From Williamsia soli (GTDB lineage Bacteria; Actinomycetota; Actinomycetes; Mycobacteriales; Mycobacteriaceae): a stretch of DNA of 64,000 bases. The stretch spans positions 434,001 to 498,000 of the forward strand of contig NZ_JAFRDR010000003.1 in NCBI RefSeq assembly GCF_017377795.1. The letters run 5' to 3'. Below the pieces are notes generated by a model that was not told where the DNA came from, searched no databases, and saw only the letters and a program-made list of their open reading frames with translations. Shown one piece after another: positions 10,646 to 18,809 of the stretch (within the stretch, counting starts at the first letter, position 1; every line of letters begins with the position of its first letter). Both the position numbers and the translations under genes were made by a program.

Positions 10646-11482
10646 TTATCGCTTGTTCTTGCCGGTGCGGCGGCGGCGGACGATGAGCTTGTCGCTCGGC
10701 TTGTTCTTGCGGGTGCGGCCCTCGGGCTTGCCCCACGGGCTGACCGGGTGGCGACCACCGGAGGTCTTGCCCTCGCCACCACCGTGCGGGTGGTCGACCG
10801 GGTTCATCACGACACCACGGACGGTCGGGCGCTTGCCCTTCCACCGCATACGGCCGGCTTTACCCCAGTTGATGTTGCTCTGCTCGGCGTTGCCCACCTC
10901 GCCGACGGTTGCGCGGCAGCGCACGTCGACGCGACGGATCTCACCGGACGGCAGACGCAGCGTGGCGTAGGCGCCTTCCTTACCGAGCAACTGAGCGCCC
11001 GCTCCGGCGGAGCGGACCAGCTTGGCACCGCCACCCGGACGGAGCTCGATCGCGTGGATCTGAGTACCGGTCGGGATGTTGCGGAGCGGGAGGTTGTTGC
11101 CGGGCTTGATGTCGGCGTTGGGGCCGCTCTCCACCACTGAGCCCTGGCCGAGGCCCTTGGGTGCAACGATGTAGCGCTTCTCACCATCGACGTAGTGCAG
11201 CAACGCGATCCGCGCAGTGCGGTTGGGGTCGTACTCGATGTGAGCGACCTTGGCGTTGATGCCGTCTTTGTCGTGGCGACGGAAATCGATGAGGCGGTAG
11301 GCCCGCTTGTGGCCGCCACCCTTGTGACGAGTCGTGATGCGTCCGTGGGCATTTCGACCGCCGCGACCGTGCAGCGGGCGAACCAGCGACTTCTCCGGGG
11401 TGTCACGAGTGACCTCCGCGAAATCCGCGCCGGAAGCGCCACGACGACCAGGCGTCGTCGGCTTGTACTTACGAATAGCCAT
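10646..11482 (-). CDS. rplB: 50S ribosomal protein L2
   Basis: A 278-residue L2 (uL2) of standard length. It starts [15 protein letters not shown] and carries the conserved [13 protein letters not shown] loop that reaches the peptidyl-transferase centre. It is the largest primary rRNA-binding protein of the operon. Confidence 0.98.
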   Translation of the reverse strand: MAIRKYKPTTPGRRGASGADFAEVTRDTPEKSLVRPLHGRGGRNAHGRITTRHKGGGHKRAYRLIDFRRHDKDGINAKVAHIEYDPNRTARIALLHYVDGEKRYIVAPKGLGQGSVVESGPNADIKPGNNLPLRNIPTGTQIHAIELRPGGGAKLVRSAGAGAQLLGKEGAYATLRLPSGEIRRVDVRCRATVGEVGNAEQSNINWGKAGRMRWKGKRPTVRGVVMNPVDHPHGGGEGKTSGGRHPVSPWGKPEGRTRKNKPSDKLIVRRRRTGKNKR

Positions 11483-11522
11483 GAGTCTTCTTGTCCTCTA
11501 CTTCTTCTGAGTCCGGGCGGCG

Positions 11523-11828
11523 TCAGCCGACCGGGCCTCCGAAGATCTCGATGGGCTTACTGTCGGCTGCCAGGGTCACGATCGCGCGCTTGGTGTCCTT
11601 GCGCTTGCCGTAGCCGGCGCGGGTGCGCTTGCGCTTACCCTGCCGATTCGCGGTGTTCACGCTCGTGACCTGCACACCGAAGATCTCTTCGATGGCGATC
11701 TTGATCTGGGTCTTGTTGGAGTCCGGGTGCACGAAGAACGTGTACACGTTGTCCTCGATCAGTCCGTAGGACTTCTCGGAGATCACCGGCGCCAAGATGA
11801 TGTCGCGTGGGTTTGCCTGAACTGTCAT
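11523..11828 (-). CDS. rplW: 50S ribosomal protein L23
   Basis: A 101-residue L23 (uL23) with [28 protein letters not shown] and [18 protein letters not shown]. It forms the exit-tunnel docking site with L29. It follows rplD by 5 bases. Confidence 0.97.
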   Translation of the reverse strand: MTVQANPRDIILAPVISEKSYGLIEDNVYTFFVHPDSNKTQIKIAIEEIFGVQVTSVNTANRQGKRKRTRAGYGKRKDTKRAIVTLAADSKPIEIFGGPVG

Positions 11829-11833
11829 GTTTC

Positions 11834-12505
11834 TCAGGCCTCCTTCTGCTCTTTGGAAGCACCGTCGATGAACGCGCCCAGGGCCTCACGGCTGAAGACG
11901 ACCTCGTCCGCATCGAGCACGTCGTAGGTGTTCAGCTGATCCGGAGCGATCGGCAGGACGTGCTGCAGGTTCTGCACGCTCTTCCAGGCTGCGATGTCCT
12001 CGCGACCCACGACGAGCAGGAACTTGCGGCGATCAGACAGTTCCGCGAGGAACTGACGGGCCGTCTTGGTCGACGGATCCTGTCCGGCAACGAGTTCGGT
12101 GATCACGTGGATGCGCTCGTTGCGAGCCCGGTCCGAGAGGGCTCCGCGCAGGGCGGCGGCCTTCATCTTCTTGGGGGTGCGCTGGCTGTAGTCACGCGGC
12201 TGCGGGCCGTGCACGACGCCACCACCGGCGAACTGGGGTGCGCGGGTCGAACCCTGACGGGCGCGGCCGGTTCCCTTCTGACGGTAGGGCTTCGCGCCGC
12301 CACCACGGACCTGGGCCCGTGTCTTGGTGGCGTGGGTGCCCTGACGTGCGGCGCCCTGCTGGGCGACGACGACCTGGTGCATCAGCGAGATGTTCGCCGG
12401 TGCGTCGAAGATCTCGGCAGGCAGTTCGACGGTGCCGTCGGTCTTGCCGCCGAACACCTTGACGTCGACCGTGCGGGTTTGCTGCTTTTCAGTGTTGACG
12501 CTCAC
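11834..12505 (-). CDS. rplD: 50S ribosomal protein L4
   Basis: A 223-residue L4 (uL4), GTG start, with [23 protein letters not shown], the tunnel-constriction loop. In E. coli L4 also represses this operon through the S10 leader; whether that happens in actinobacteria is not shown by the sequence, though a structured leader is present upstream of rpsJ. Confidence 0.98.
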   Translation of the reverse strand: MSVNTEKQQTRTVDVKVFGGKTDGTVELPAEIFDAPANISLMHQVVVAQQGAARQGTHATKTRAQVRGGGAKPYRQKGTGRARQGSTRAPQFAGGGVVHGPQPRDYSQRTPKKMKAAALRGALSDRARNERIHVITELVAGQDPSTKTARQFLAELSDRRKFLLVVGREDIAAWKSVQNLQHVLPIAPDQLNTYDVLDADEVVFSREALGAFIDGASKEQKEA

Positions 12506-12508
12506 TGG

Positions 12509-13159
12509 CTACGCACCACCCTTCATTGCGTCGCGAACGATGACGATGGCGCCCTTGCGACCGGGGATCGCTCCCTTGATCAGCAGGAGGCCGGACTCGG
12601 CATCCACCTTGTGAACCTTGAGGTTCTGGGTGGTGACCTTGTCGTTGCCCATCCGGCCGGCCATCCGCATGCCCTTGAACACGCGACCGGGGGTGGCGCA
12701 ACCACCGATGGATCCTGGCGAGCGGTGCACGCGGTGCACGCCGTGGCTCGCGCCCAGGCCCTTGAAGCCGTGACGCTTCATGACACCGGCGAAGCCCTTG
12801 CCCTTGGAGGTTCCGGTCACGTCGACCAGTGCGCCGTCGGCGAAGATCTCGGCCGTCAGTTCCTGACCCACGGTGTAGTCGGACACATCGTGGACGCGGA
12901 TCTCGGACACATGCCGGCGCGGGGTGACCCCGGCCTTGGCGAACTGTCCGGCGACAGGCTTGGTGACCTTGCGCGGATCGATGGCACCGTAGGCGAGCTG
13001 CACGGCGGTGTAGCCGTCGGTCTCTTCGGTACGGATCTGGGTGATCACGTTGGGTCCGGCCTTGACGACGGTCACCGGGATCACCCGGTTGTCTTCGTCG
13101 AAGACCTGGGTCATCCCGAGCTTGGTGCCCAGGATTCCCTTCACATTTCTCTGAGTCAT
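12509..13159 (-). CDS. rplC: 50S ribosomal protein L3
   Basis: A 216-residue L3 (uL3) starting [20 protein letters not shown], with the central [15 protein letters not shown] extension that approaches the peptidyl-transferase centre. It is 3 bases upstream of rplD and 17 bases after rpsJ. Confidence 0.98.
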   Translation of the reverse strand: MTQRNVKGILGTKLGMTQVFDEDNRVIPVTVVKAGPNVITQIRTEETDGYTAVQLAYGAIDPRKVTKPVAGQFAKAGVTPRRHVSEIRVHDVSDYTVGQELTAEIFADGALVDVTGTSKGKGFAGVMKRHGFKGLGASHGVHRVHRSPGSIGGCATPGRVFKGMRMAGRMGNDKVTTQNLKVHKVDAESGLLLIKGAIPGRKGAIVIVRDAMKGGA

Positions 13160-13176
13160 CTGTTAAATCCCGCCAC

Positions 13177-13482
13177 TCACTGGATGTTGACGTCGACGCT
13201 GGCCGGCAGATCGATGCGCATCAGAGCGTCAACGGTCTTCGGCGTGGGATCGAGGATGTCGATCAGTCGCTTGTGTGTACGCATCTCGAAGTGCTCGCGC
13301 GAGTCCTTGTACTTGTGCGGCGAGCGGATGACGCAATACACGTTCTTTTCGGTGGGCAACGGCACAGGGCCGACCACGCGTGCACCCGTACGGGTCACGG
13401 TTTCAACGATCTTCCGCGCCGACGCGTCGATCGCCTCATGGTCGTAAGCCTTGAGCCGGATGCGGATCTTTTGTCCCGCCAC
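13177..13482 (-). CDS. rpsJ: 30S ribosomal protein S10, first gene of the operon
   Basis: A 101-residue S10 (uS10), beginning at GTG 13482 ([19 protein letters not shown]) with GGAAGAGGAC a few bases upstream. The reading frame stays open back to 13593, but that would add 37 residues absent from the family, so the shorter start is used. S10 also acts in transcription antitermination as NusE. The interval 13483-13600 is the leader and contains an 11-bp long-range inverted repeat. Confidence 0.97.
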   Translation of the reverse strand: MAGQKIRIRLKAYDHEAIDASARKIVETVTRTGARVVGPVPLPTEKNVYCVIRSPHKYKDSREHFEMRTHKRLIDILDPTPKTVDALMRIDLPASVDVNIQ

Positions 13483-13512
13483 GCTGTGTCCTCTTCCGTC
13501 ATTTTCGGCTGC

Positions 13513-13597
13513 ACAGATGAACACCTCGCGGTCGCGACGCAGTGGCCGCACCCTCGTGACCAAAACCTCGCGGTGGTGATCGACGCTGTTCATCTGT
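13513..13597 (-). promoter_or_regulatory. long-range inverted repeat in the S10 operon leader
   Basis: ACAGATGAACA (13513-13523) is perfectly complementary to TGTTCATCTGT (13587-13597). In the minus-strand leader this would pair as an 11-bp stem enclosing about 63 bases, ending some 30 bases before the rpsJ start. A direct repeat, ACCTCGCGGT, lies on the inside of both arms. A regulatory mRNA structure, possibly autogenous, is inferred. Confidence 0.45.
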
Positions 13598-14020
13598 CAT
13601 TGTTCAAAGCCCGCTTGCGCGAGCCGTTTCGAGCTGCGCCCGCCTGAGCGGGCCTCCGGTCCACGCACTCGGGCGTGTCGCGATCGCTACACACACTTAT
13701 GCGCATGCGCTTACCGCTCGTACCGGGTGCATCCTTGCGAACGCGGGGTCTAGCTTGCATGTTGTGCGCCACGACGGGTGCTCGAACCAGTTCGGAAGCC
13801 GCTTGGTTCGTCCGGTGGTGCTCTCTGATCGACAGGCGCTCTGACGCTCGATGAAGACGCATACGGAGTCGAGCTGCCGATCAAGGCAACCCGACAAGTA
13901 TGCAACAGATCGGGCGCAGGTCCAAATTGCCCCGACCAGCGGCGACCTTGCGCCGGATCTACACAGTCTCTTCACAACATCTGCGCTGGCCGTCGACATT
14001 CCGAAGCTAACGTCGCCTCC
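13598..14020 (+). other. intergenic region between the S10 operon and the two-component genes
   Basis: About 420 bases with no credible gene. It holds a GCCCGC/GCGGGC hairpin (13638-13653) and a perfect 10-bp palindrome GCGCATGCGC (13701-13710). It must contain divergent promoters for rpsJ (minus) and the response regulator (plus), but I see no convincing -35/-10 pair. Short open frames here lack ribosome-binding sites and recognisable sequence. Confidence 0.6.
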
Positions 14021-14743
14021 ATGACCTCACATCCATCCGGGGAACGAACTCCGTCCGTGTTGATCGTGGACGACGAGCCTTTGATCAGGACGTCGATCGC
14101 CGATCGGATGCGGGCAGAGGGGTTCGAGGTGGAGACCGCCGACTCCGGCACCGCCGCAGTAACCCTGCATTCCGAGAGCAGGCCCGATGTGGTGATCCTC
14201 GACCTCATGCTCCCGGGTATGGACGGATTGGAGGTCTGTCGCCGGATGCAGTCACATTCGCCGACTCCCGTCTTGATGCTGACCGCCCGTTCCGGCGAGA
14301 CCGATCTGGTCATCGGGCTCGGCGTCGGGGCGGACGACTACCTGTCGAAGCCTTTTTCCATGCGCGAGCTGGTCGCACGGACCCGGGCGCTGTTGCGGCG
14401 GGCCGAGCGTTACGGGGCACCTGAGCCCGACACGGCCGACGAACCCCCCGTCGCCCAGGTGATCGGAGACCTTCAGATCGATCACTCCGCCCGCCAGGTC
14501 GCCGTCGCAGGAGCAACGGTTCATCTCACGCGGACCGAGTTCGATCTCCTGGCGTCTCTGGCGCGGCACCCGGGCGCGGTGCTCAGCCGCACCCAGTTGC
14601 TCGAGACCGTCTGGCAATGGCCCAGCGCCGGCGAGACCCGGACCGTCGACTCCCACGTCCGGTCGCTGCGACAGAAAGTCGGGGCCCACCGGATCCGGAC
14701 CGTCCACGGCGTCGGTTACGCACTCGACGGCAGCAGGCCATGA
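14021..14743 (+). CDS. OmpR/PhoB-family response regulator
   Basis: A 240-residue response regulator. The receiver domain (~12-130) has the acidic pair D17/D18, phosphoacceptor D61 in VVILDLMLPG, T/S in MLTARS and the conserved Lys in YLSKPF. The C-terminal winged helix (~150-235) shows LTRTEFDLLASLARHPGAVL, a recognition helix with RTVDSHVRSLRQKV and the IRTVHGVGYAL hairpin. It should bind DNA as a dimer after phosphorylation by the kinase encoded next, whose ATG overlaps its stop by 4 bases. Target genes are unknown; the downstream membrane protein gene (15790) is a natural candidate. Confidence 0.93.
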   Translation: MTSHPSGERTPSVLIVDDEPLIRTSIADRMRAEGFEVETADSGTAAVTLHSESRPDVVILDLMLPGMDGLEVCRRMQSHSPTPVLMLTARSGETDLVIGLGVGADDYLSKPFSMRELVARTRALLRRAERYGAPEPDTADEPPVAQVIGDLQIDHSARQVAVAGATVHLTRTEFDLLASLARHPGAVLSRTQLLETVWQWPSAGETRTVDSHVRSLRQKVGAHRIRTVHGVGYALDGSRP

Positions 14744-15738
14744 TGCTCGACTTCCCGCGTCCGCTCGATGCGTTGCACTCGTTCAAGTTCAAGACCGCGG
14801 TTGTCGTGGGGTCCGCACTGACCCTGTCGAGCGTCTCGTTCTGGGTCACCGCCCAGTGGCAGTTCAGGTACGCCTTGCTCGTGGCTCTGCTCGTGGCTTT
14901 CCTGGTGACGCTGGTTCTGGCCCACGGCATGACGTCGCCGCTGCGCGAGATGACCGGAGCCGTGCGGCGGATGTCGCGGGGCGACTACACAGTCCGCGTC
15001 CGCGCAACATCGAAGGACGAGATCGGGACGCTTGCCACCGCGTTCAACCAGATGGCCGACGACCTCGCCGACGAGGACAAGTATCGCCGCGAGGTGATCG
15101 GCAACGTCGCTCATGAGCTGCGTACCCCGGTCGCGGCGCTCCACGCCGTCCTCGAGAACCTCGTGGACGGAGTGAGCGCACCCGATCAGGACACGCTGGA
15201 GCTGACCCTGTCGCAGACCGATCGTCTCGGTCGATTGATCAACGAACTGCTCGATCTCTCGCGAGTGGAGGGCGGCGTCGCCCAGCTCGACATCGCATCG
15301 ATGAACGTCCTGCGTTTCGCCACCGATGCCATAGCCGAATGCCGACTGCGATCGCGCCGCGACATCAGGTTCACGACAGAGATCCCGCCCGATCTCACCG
15401 TTGTGGCCGACGAGGCGCGGCTGCACCAGGTGCTGGCCAATCTGCTCGACAACGCCGCACGCCACTCCCCGCCCGACGGCGTGGTTCGCGTCGTCGGCCG
15501 GCAGGACCTGGATGTGATCGTCCTCGAGGTCGCCGATCAGGGCCCGGGCATCGCGCCCGCCGAACGAAGGCGGATCTTCGACCGGTTCACTCGCGGCGGT
15601 TCTCGAGATGGCGGCACCGGCCTGGGCCTGGCAATCGCCCAGTGGGTGATCAACCTCCACAGCGGCGAGATCGCGGTCGTCGACGACCCCGGCGGATGTC
15701 GGATCAGGATCCGCCTGCCGGTTCGCTCCGTGGCCTAA
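14740..15738 (+). CDS. membrane sensor histidine kinase
   Basis: A 332-residue kinase. A short N-terminus is followed by two closely spaced transmembrane helices (~20-65) with almost no extracytoplasmic loop, so the signal is probably sensed within the membrane or by a partner. Then come a HAMP domain (SPLREMTGAVRRMSRGDY), the DHp H-box NVAHELRTPVAAL and an ATPase domain with N-box LLDNAARHS, G1 VADQGPGIAP and G2 GTGLGLAIAQW. It starts at ATGATG, overlapping the response-regulator stop by 4 bases; an upstream extension to 14617 lies inside that gene and is rejected. Confidence 0.92.
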   Translation: MMLDFPRPLDALHSFKFKTAVVVGSALTLSSVSFWVTAQWQFRYALLVALLVAFLVTLVLAHGMTSPLREMTGAVRRMSRGDYTVRVRATSKDEIGTLATAFNQMADDLADEDKYRREVIGNVAHELRTPVAALHAVLENLVDGVSAPDQDTLELTLSQTDRLGRLINELLDLSRVEGGVAQLDIASMNVLRFATDAIAECRLRSRRDIRFTTEIPPDLTVVADEARLHQVLANLLDNAARHSPPDGVVRVVGRQDLDVIVLEVADQGPGIAPAERRRIFDRFTRGGSRDGGTGLGLAIAQWVINLHSGEIAVVDDPGGCRIRIRLPVRSVA

Positions 15739-15789
15739 CCCCTTTTTTCTTCCAGCACGCTCATCATCACCCTCGAGAGGCGATACCCC

Positions 15790-17298
15790 ATGCCCGAAAT
15801 CGCTCTGCCCCAGGCTCCTCCGGTCTCACTCGAGAAGAAGACCCCACGTGCCTTCAGGATCACGCTGTCCACTGCACTTCCGGGCGCAGCACCGTCGAGG
15901 GTGCTGGCGGTGGTCGCTCTGGTGGCACTCTCCACCCCCATGCTGATGCCGTCATCGCTCATCGGCATCGGCATCGTGCTCATCGGGATCGGAGTGCTCA
16001 CAGCGCTGTTCATCGGCTCACCCGAGCGTCCGACTCCACCGCAACTGATCATCGCCGCAAGCATTCTGGCTCTGCTGATGGTTGCAGGGTGGCGTAGTGC
16101 TGAATGGTTGTCGGGCTGGTGCATCCTGCTCGCCGTACTCGCAACAGGCGTGCTGCTGATCGGGGGCCGGTCGATCCGCGACATGGCGTTCACCCTCGTG
16201 GCACCGATCATGTTGTCCCTGGGCACGATCAGTTGGCTGTACCGCGGTGCCGCAACGGCGCGCGCCGGCAAGCCGATCAGGAACCTCGGGACGATCATCA
16301 AGGTGAGTGCGACAACCGTCGTCCTGCTGGTGGTCTTCGGTGCACTCTTCGCGGGGGCCGACGCCACGTTCGCGTCACTGTTGAGCGCCCTCGCTCCAGA
16401 CCTGGGCGATGCAAGCATCGGACCGAACATCGTTCTGGGACTGATGATTTCCGCGTTCACCGCCCTAGGGTGCTATCTCCGGTTCGCGAAGCCGCAGGTG
16501 CCGCCGCGGCCTCACCGTCCTGTCGGTGACACGTGGACGTGGGCTGTCCCGACCGGCACCGTGCTGGCACTCTACGTCGCCTTTCTTCTCACCCAGGCCC
16601 GGGCGATGTTCGGCGGCGACGATTACGTGCAGCGCACGGCGGACCTGACCTACGCCGAGTACGCACGATCCGGATTCTGGCAACTGTTCGCGATCACCGC
16701 TCTGACGATCGTGGTGGTGTCCATCGGCTGGCAGCGCGCAGCCCGGAACACCGCGGGCCGGCGAGCGCTGGCGCGAACGATCCTCGGTGGGCTCTGCCTG
16801 TGTGCGCTCGCGGTGGTGATGTCGGCGTTGCACCGGATGGATCTGTACATGGACGCCTTCGGTGCCACCCGGCTACGAATGAGTGTGCTGGCCGCCGAAC
16901 TGTGGCTCGGCGCGATTCTCGTCATCCTGATCGCCGCAGGTTTCGGACTGGGCACGCGCCATCTCCCCCGCGTCATCGGCGTCCTGACCATCGCCTCAGC
17001 GCTGGGCTTTGCCGTGTACAACCCCGACCACCGGGTCGCGCAGGCAAATGTCGACCGGTTCGAGAAGACCGGGAAGATCGACCTCGGGTATTTGTCCCAG
17101 CTCTCCCCGGACGCGACCGGAGCGCTGCTCGAGTTGCCCGCGGACCTGCGCCGCTGTGTACTCCGGGCCATCGCCCGGGACGTGCGCGCCGACCGCGGTC
17201 CCATGGACGCCAACATCGGGCGGGCGCAGGCAAAAGAGCAGCTCCAGGACCTACGACTCGCTCCGGTCGGGACATTCACATCCTGCGGATCACGGTAA
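15790..17298 (+). CDS. polytopic membrane protein of the DUF4153/DUF4173 type
   Basis: A 502-residue integral membrane protein with roughly 11-12 hydrophobic segments and a soluble C-terminal tail of about 80 residues (VDRFEKTGKIDLGYLSQLSPDATGALLELP...). The overall pattern, including DYVQRTADLTYAEYARSGFWQLF and the NPDHRVAQANVDRF region, fits the DUF4153/4173 group, whose function is not established. It begins 51 bases after the histidine kinase gene, and the order regulator-kinase-membrane protein suggests co-transcription and a shared cell-envelope function. Confidence 0.7.
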   Translation: MPEIALPQAPPVSLEKKTPRAFRITLSTALPGAAPSRVLAVVALVALSTPMLMPSSLIGIGIVLIGIGVLTALFIGSPERPTPPQLIIAASILALLMVAGWRSAEWLSGWCILLAVLATGVLLIGGRSIRDMAFTLVAPIMLSLGTISWLYRGAATARAGKPIRNLGTIIKVSATTVVLLVVFGALFAGADATFASLLSALAPDLGDASIGPNIVLGLMISAFTALGCYLRFAKPQVPPRPHRPVGDTWTWAVPTGTVLALYVAFLLTQARAMFGGDDYVQRTADLTYAEYARSGFWQLFAITALTIVVVSIGWQRAARNTAGRRALARTILGGLCLCALAVVMSALHRMDLYMDAFGATRLRMSVLAAELWLGAILVILIAAGFGLGTRHLPRVIGVLTIASALGFAVYNPDHRVAQANVDRFEKTGKIDLGYLSQLSPDATGALLELPADLRRCVLRAIARDVRADRGPMDANIGRAQAKEQLQDLRLAPVGTFTSCGSR

Positions 17299-17316
17299 CT
17301 TACCGAGCAGTAAGAT
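17294..17316 (+). promoter_or_regulatory. operator-like repeats overlapping a -10 element
   Basis: GGTAA-C-TTACC (17294-17304) is a perfect inverted repeat. It runs into TTAC-N6-GTAA (17300-17313), a TetR-operator-like arrangement. TAAGAT at 17311-17316 fits a TANNNT -10 element placed 8 bases before the ATG at 17325. The repeat would cover the promoter of the downstream gene. No regulator is identified. Confidence 0.4.
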
Positions 17317-17324
17317 CAGCGCTC

Positions 17325-17813
17325 ATGACCACCACCAGCGCCCCGTCCAGCCCCACCTATCGCTTTCGGCAGAAACTCCCGGCAGGGCGACTCGGCGCCG
17401 TCCTCTTCTCTGCGGGCATGTGTGTCCGCGTCCCCTACTTCGCGACGATCCTGCCCTACGTCAAGACGATGGAACCCGGCTATTGCGAGGTCACCGCGCC
17501 CACATGGTTCGGCATCCGCAATCACCTGGGAACCTTCCACGCGATCGCCGCCTGCAATCTGGCCGAGACGGCGATGGGGATGCTGATGGAGGCAACCGCC
17601 CCCACCACCCACCGATGGATTCCGAAGGCGATGACAACCCGGTACCTGACCAAGGCCAAGACCGGGTTGCGCGCGGTGGCGACGATCACCGAGCCGATCG
17701 ACTGGGCGGAGATCACCGAGGGCCGCGAGGTCGTCGTGAACATCGCGATCACGGACCATCACGGCGTCGAGGTCGTGCACTGCGACATCACGACCTGGGT
17801 GAACCCGGCGTAG
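17325..17813 (+). CDS. DUF4442 hot-dog-fold protein (possible acyl-CoA thioesterase)
   Basis: A 162-residue protein with the DUF4442 pattern: RVPYFATILPYVKTMEPGYCEVTAP, then WFGIRNHLGTFHAIAACNLAETAMGMLMEA, the long hot-dog helix, and later strands including KAMTTRYLTKAKTGLRAVATI. Members resemble PaaI-type thioesterases and may hydrolyse acyl-CoA or acyl-ACP; no substrate is indicated. The ATG at 17325 follows a -10-like TAAGAT by 8 bases, suggesting a leaderless or short-leader transcript; a longer upstream frame (from 16533) overlaps the membrane protein gene and is rejected. Confidence 0.75.
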   Translation: MTTTSAPSSPTYRFRQKLPAGRLGAVLFSAGMCVRVPYFATILPYVKTMEPGYCEVTAPTWFGIRNHLGTFHAIAACNLAETAMGMLMEATAPTTHRWIPKAMTTRYLTKAKTGLRAVATITEPIDWAEITEGREVVVNIAITDHHGVEVVHCDITTWVNPA

Positions 17814-17898
17814 GGACACGCGCCCCTCGACAGGCCGAGCGCCGACATTGGGCCTACGCTTCTCCACATCGTCGTCGCCTGATCGCCTAGAGGAAGTC

Positions 17899-18624
17899 GT
17901 GCCACCTCCCCGCCCCCATCGCCCGCTGGTGTCCTACCTGAACGGCGAGCGCTCAGGCAGCGCCCACGCGAGCGTGCTCGGCGAACTGAGGCGGGTCATC
18001 CTCGACGGCAGCGCAGCGCCGGGGTCGCCCATTCCGGTCGGCGACGTGGCCGACCTGTTCGGCGTCAGCGCGATCCCGGTTCGCGAGGCACTCAAGACAC
18101 TCATCGGCGAGGGGTTGGTGGGTCACCGGACCGGCGGCGGGTATTTCGTCGCGCAGTTGACGTTGACCGAACTGCGGGAGATCTACTTCGTCCGGGGTGT
18201 GCTCGAACAGGCGGCACTCGGACGGGCCTGCGAACTGGCGACCGACGCCGACCTCGACCGGGCGCGCGCCGAACACGAAGCCCTCCAAGAGGCGACGATC
18301 GCCGGCGATCGCCGGGCCTATCACGTGCATTCACGCCGGTTTCACCAGGCGCTCGCGAACCCGTGCGGCATGCACCGGTTGCTCAACATGTTCGATTCCA
18401 CCTGGGACATCACCGAGCCCTTCCAGGTGATGCAGGGCGCCACCGGACCCACGCAACTACAGCTGCACGGAGACCACGAGAAGATGATCGACGCGATGGC
18501 CCGCCGTGATCCGGCTGACCTCATCGCGGTGGCCAAGGCACATCACCTCCGGCTGGAATCCGTCATCATCGAGACCGCGGCTCAACTCAATGTCGCCGGC
18601 GAGGACCCCGCCACAGCCGATTAG
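17899..18624 (+). CDS. GntR-family regulator with FCD ligand domain
   Basis: A 241-residue repressor-type protein. The N-terminal winged helix has LGELRRVILDGSAAPGSPIPV, then DVADLFGVSAIPVREALKTL, the GntR recognition region, and GGGYFVAQLTLTELREIYFVR. The helical FCD domain follows with the usual metal/ligand-site residues spread over RRFHQALA, HGDHEKMIDAMARRD and AKAHHLRLE. Start GTG 17899 has AGAGGA 4 bases upstream; a TTG at 17848 without a site is less likely. It lies directly upstream of an NCS1 transporter and a racemase, with a perfect palindrome in between, so it probably controls those genes in response to a small-molecule ligand such as a hydantoin or ureide. Confidence 0.85.
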   Translation: MPPPRPHRPLVSYLNGERSGSAHASVLGELRRVILDGSAAPGSPIPVGDVADLFGVSAIPVREALKTLIGEGLVGHRTGGGYFVAQLTLTELREIYFVRGVLEQAALGRACELATDADLDRARAEHEALQEATIAGDRRAYHVHSRRFHQALANPCGMHRLLNMFDSTWDITEPFQVMQGATGPTQLQLHGDHEKMIDAMARRDPADLIAVAKAHHLRLESVIIETAAQLNVAGEDPATAD

Positions 18625-18657
18625 GCGCACGAATACAATCAGCCAAATCGCCACTCG

Positions 18658-18675
18658 CGCAGAATATATTCTGCG
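18658..18675 (+). promoter_or_regulatory. perfect 18-bp palindrome, probable GntR operator
   Basis: CGCAGAATATATTCTGCG is a perfect palindrome, and a second GAATATAT copy follows at 18675-18682. It lies 33 bases after the regulator stop and about 135 bases before the transporter start, where an operator for the transporter promoter is expected. Confidence 0.55.
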
Positions 18676-18809
18676 AATATATCCGGTTCCCTGCACTTGT
18701 CGTCGGCAATTTGTTACGCATGTAATCCGAGGGCAACATCGGAGACTTAGGTTTTTCTCAGCCATTGAAGAACCGGGTGACCGGTCCACACCAAGAGCAG
18801 GGAAAGCCC

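Noticed and set aside
11807-13447. Plus-strand open frame of 546 codons antisense to rplD/rplC/rpsJ
   Set aside because: It lies opposite three certain ribosomal protein genes and has no family resemblance or ribosome-binding site.
13590-13999. Two short minus-strand frames upstream of rpsJ
   Set aside because: Arg/Ser-rich, no ribosome-binding site and overlapping the leader and promoter region; more likely non-coding.
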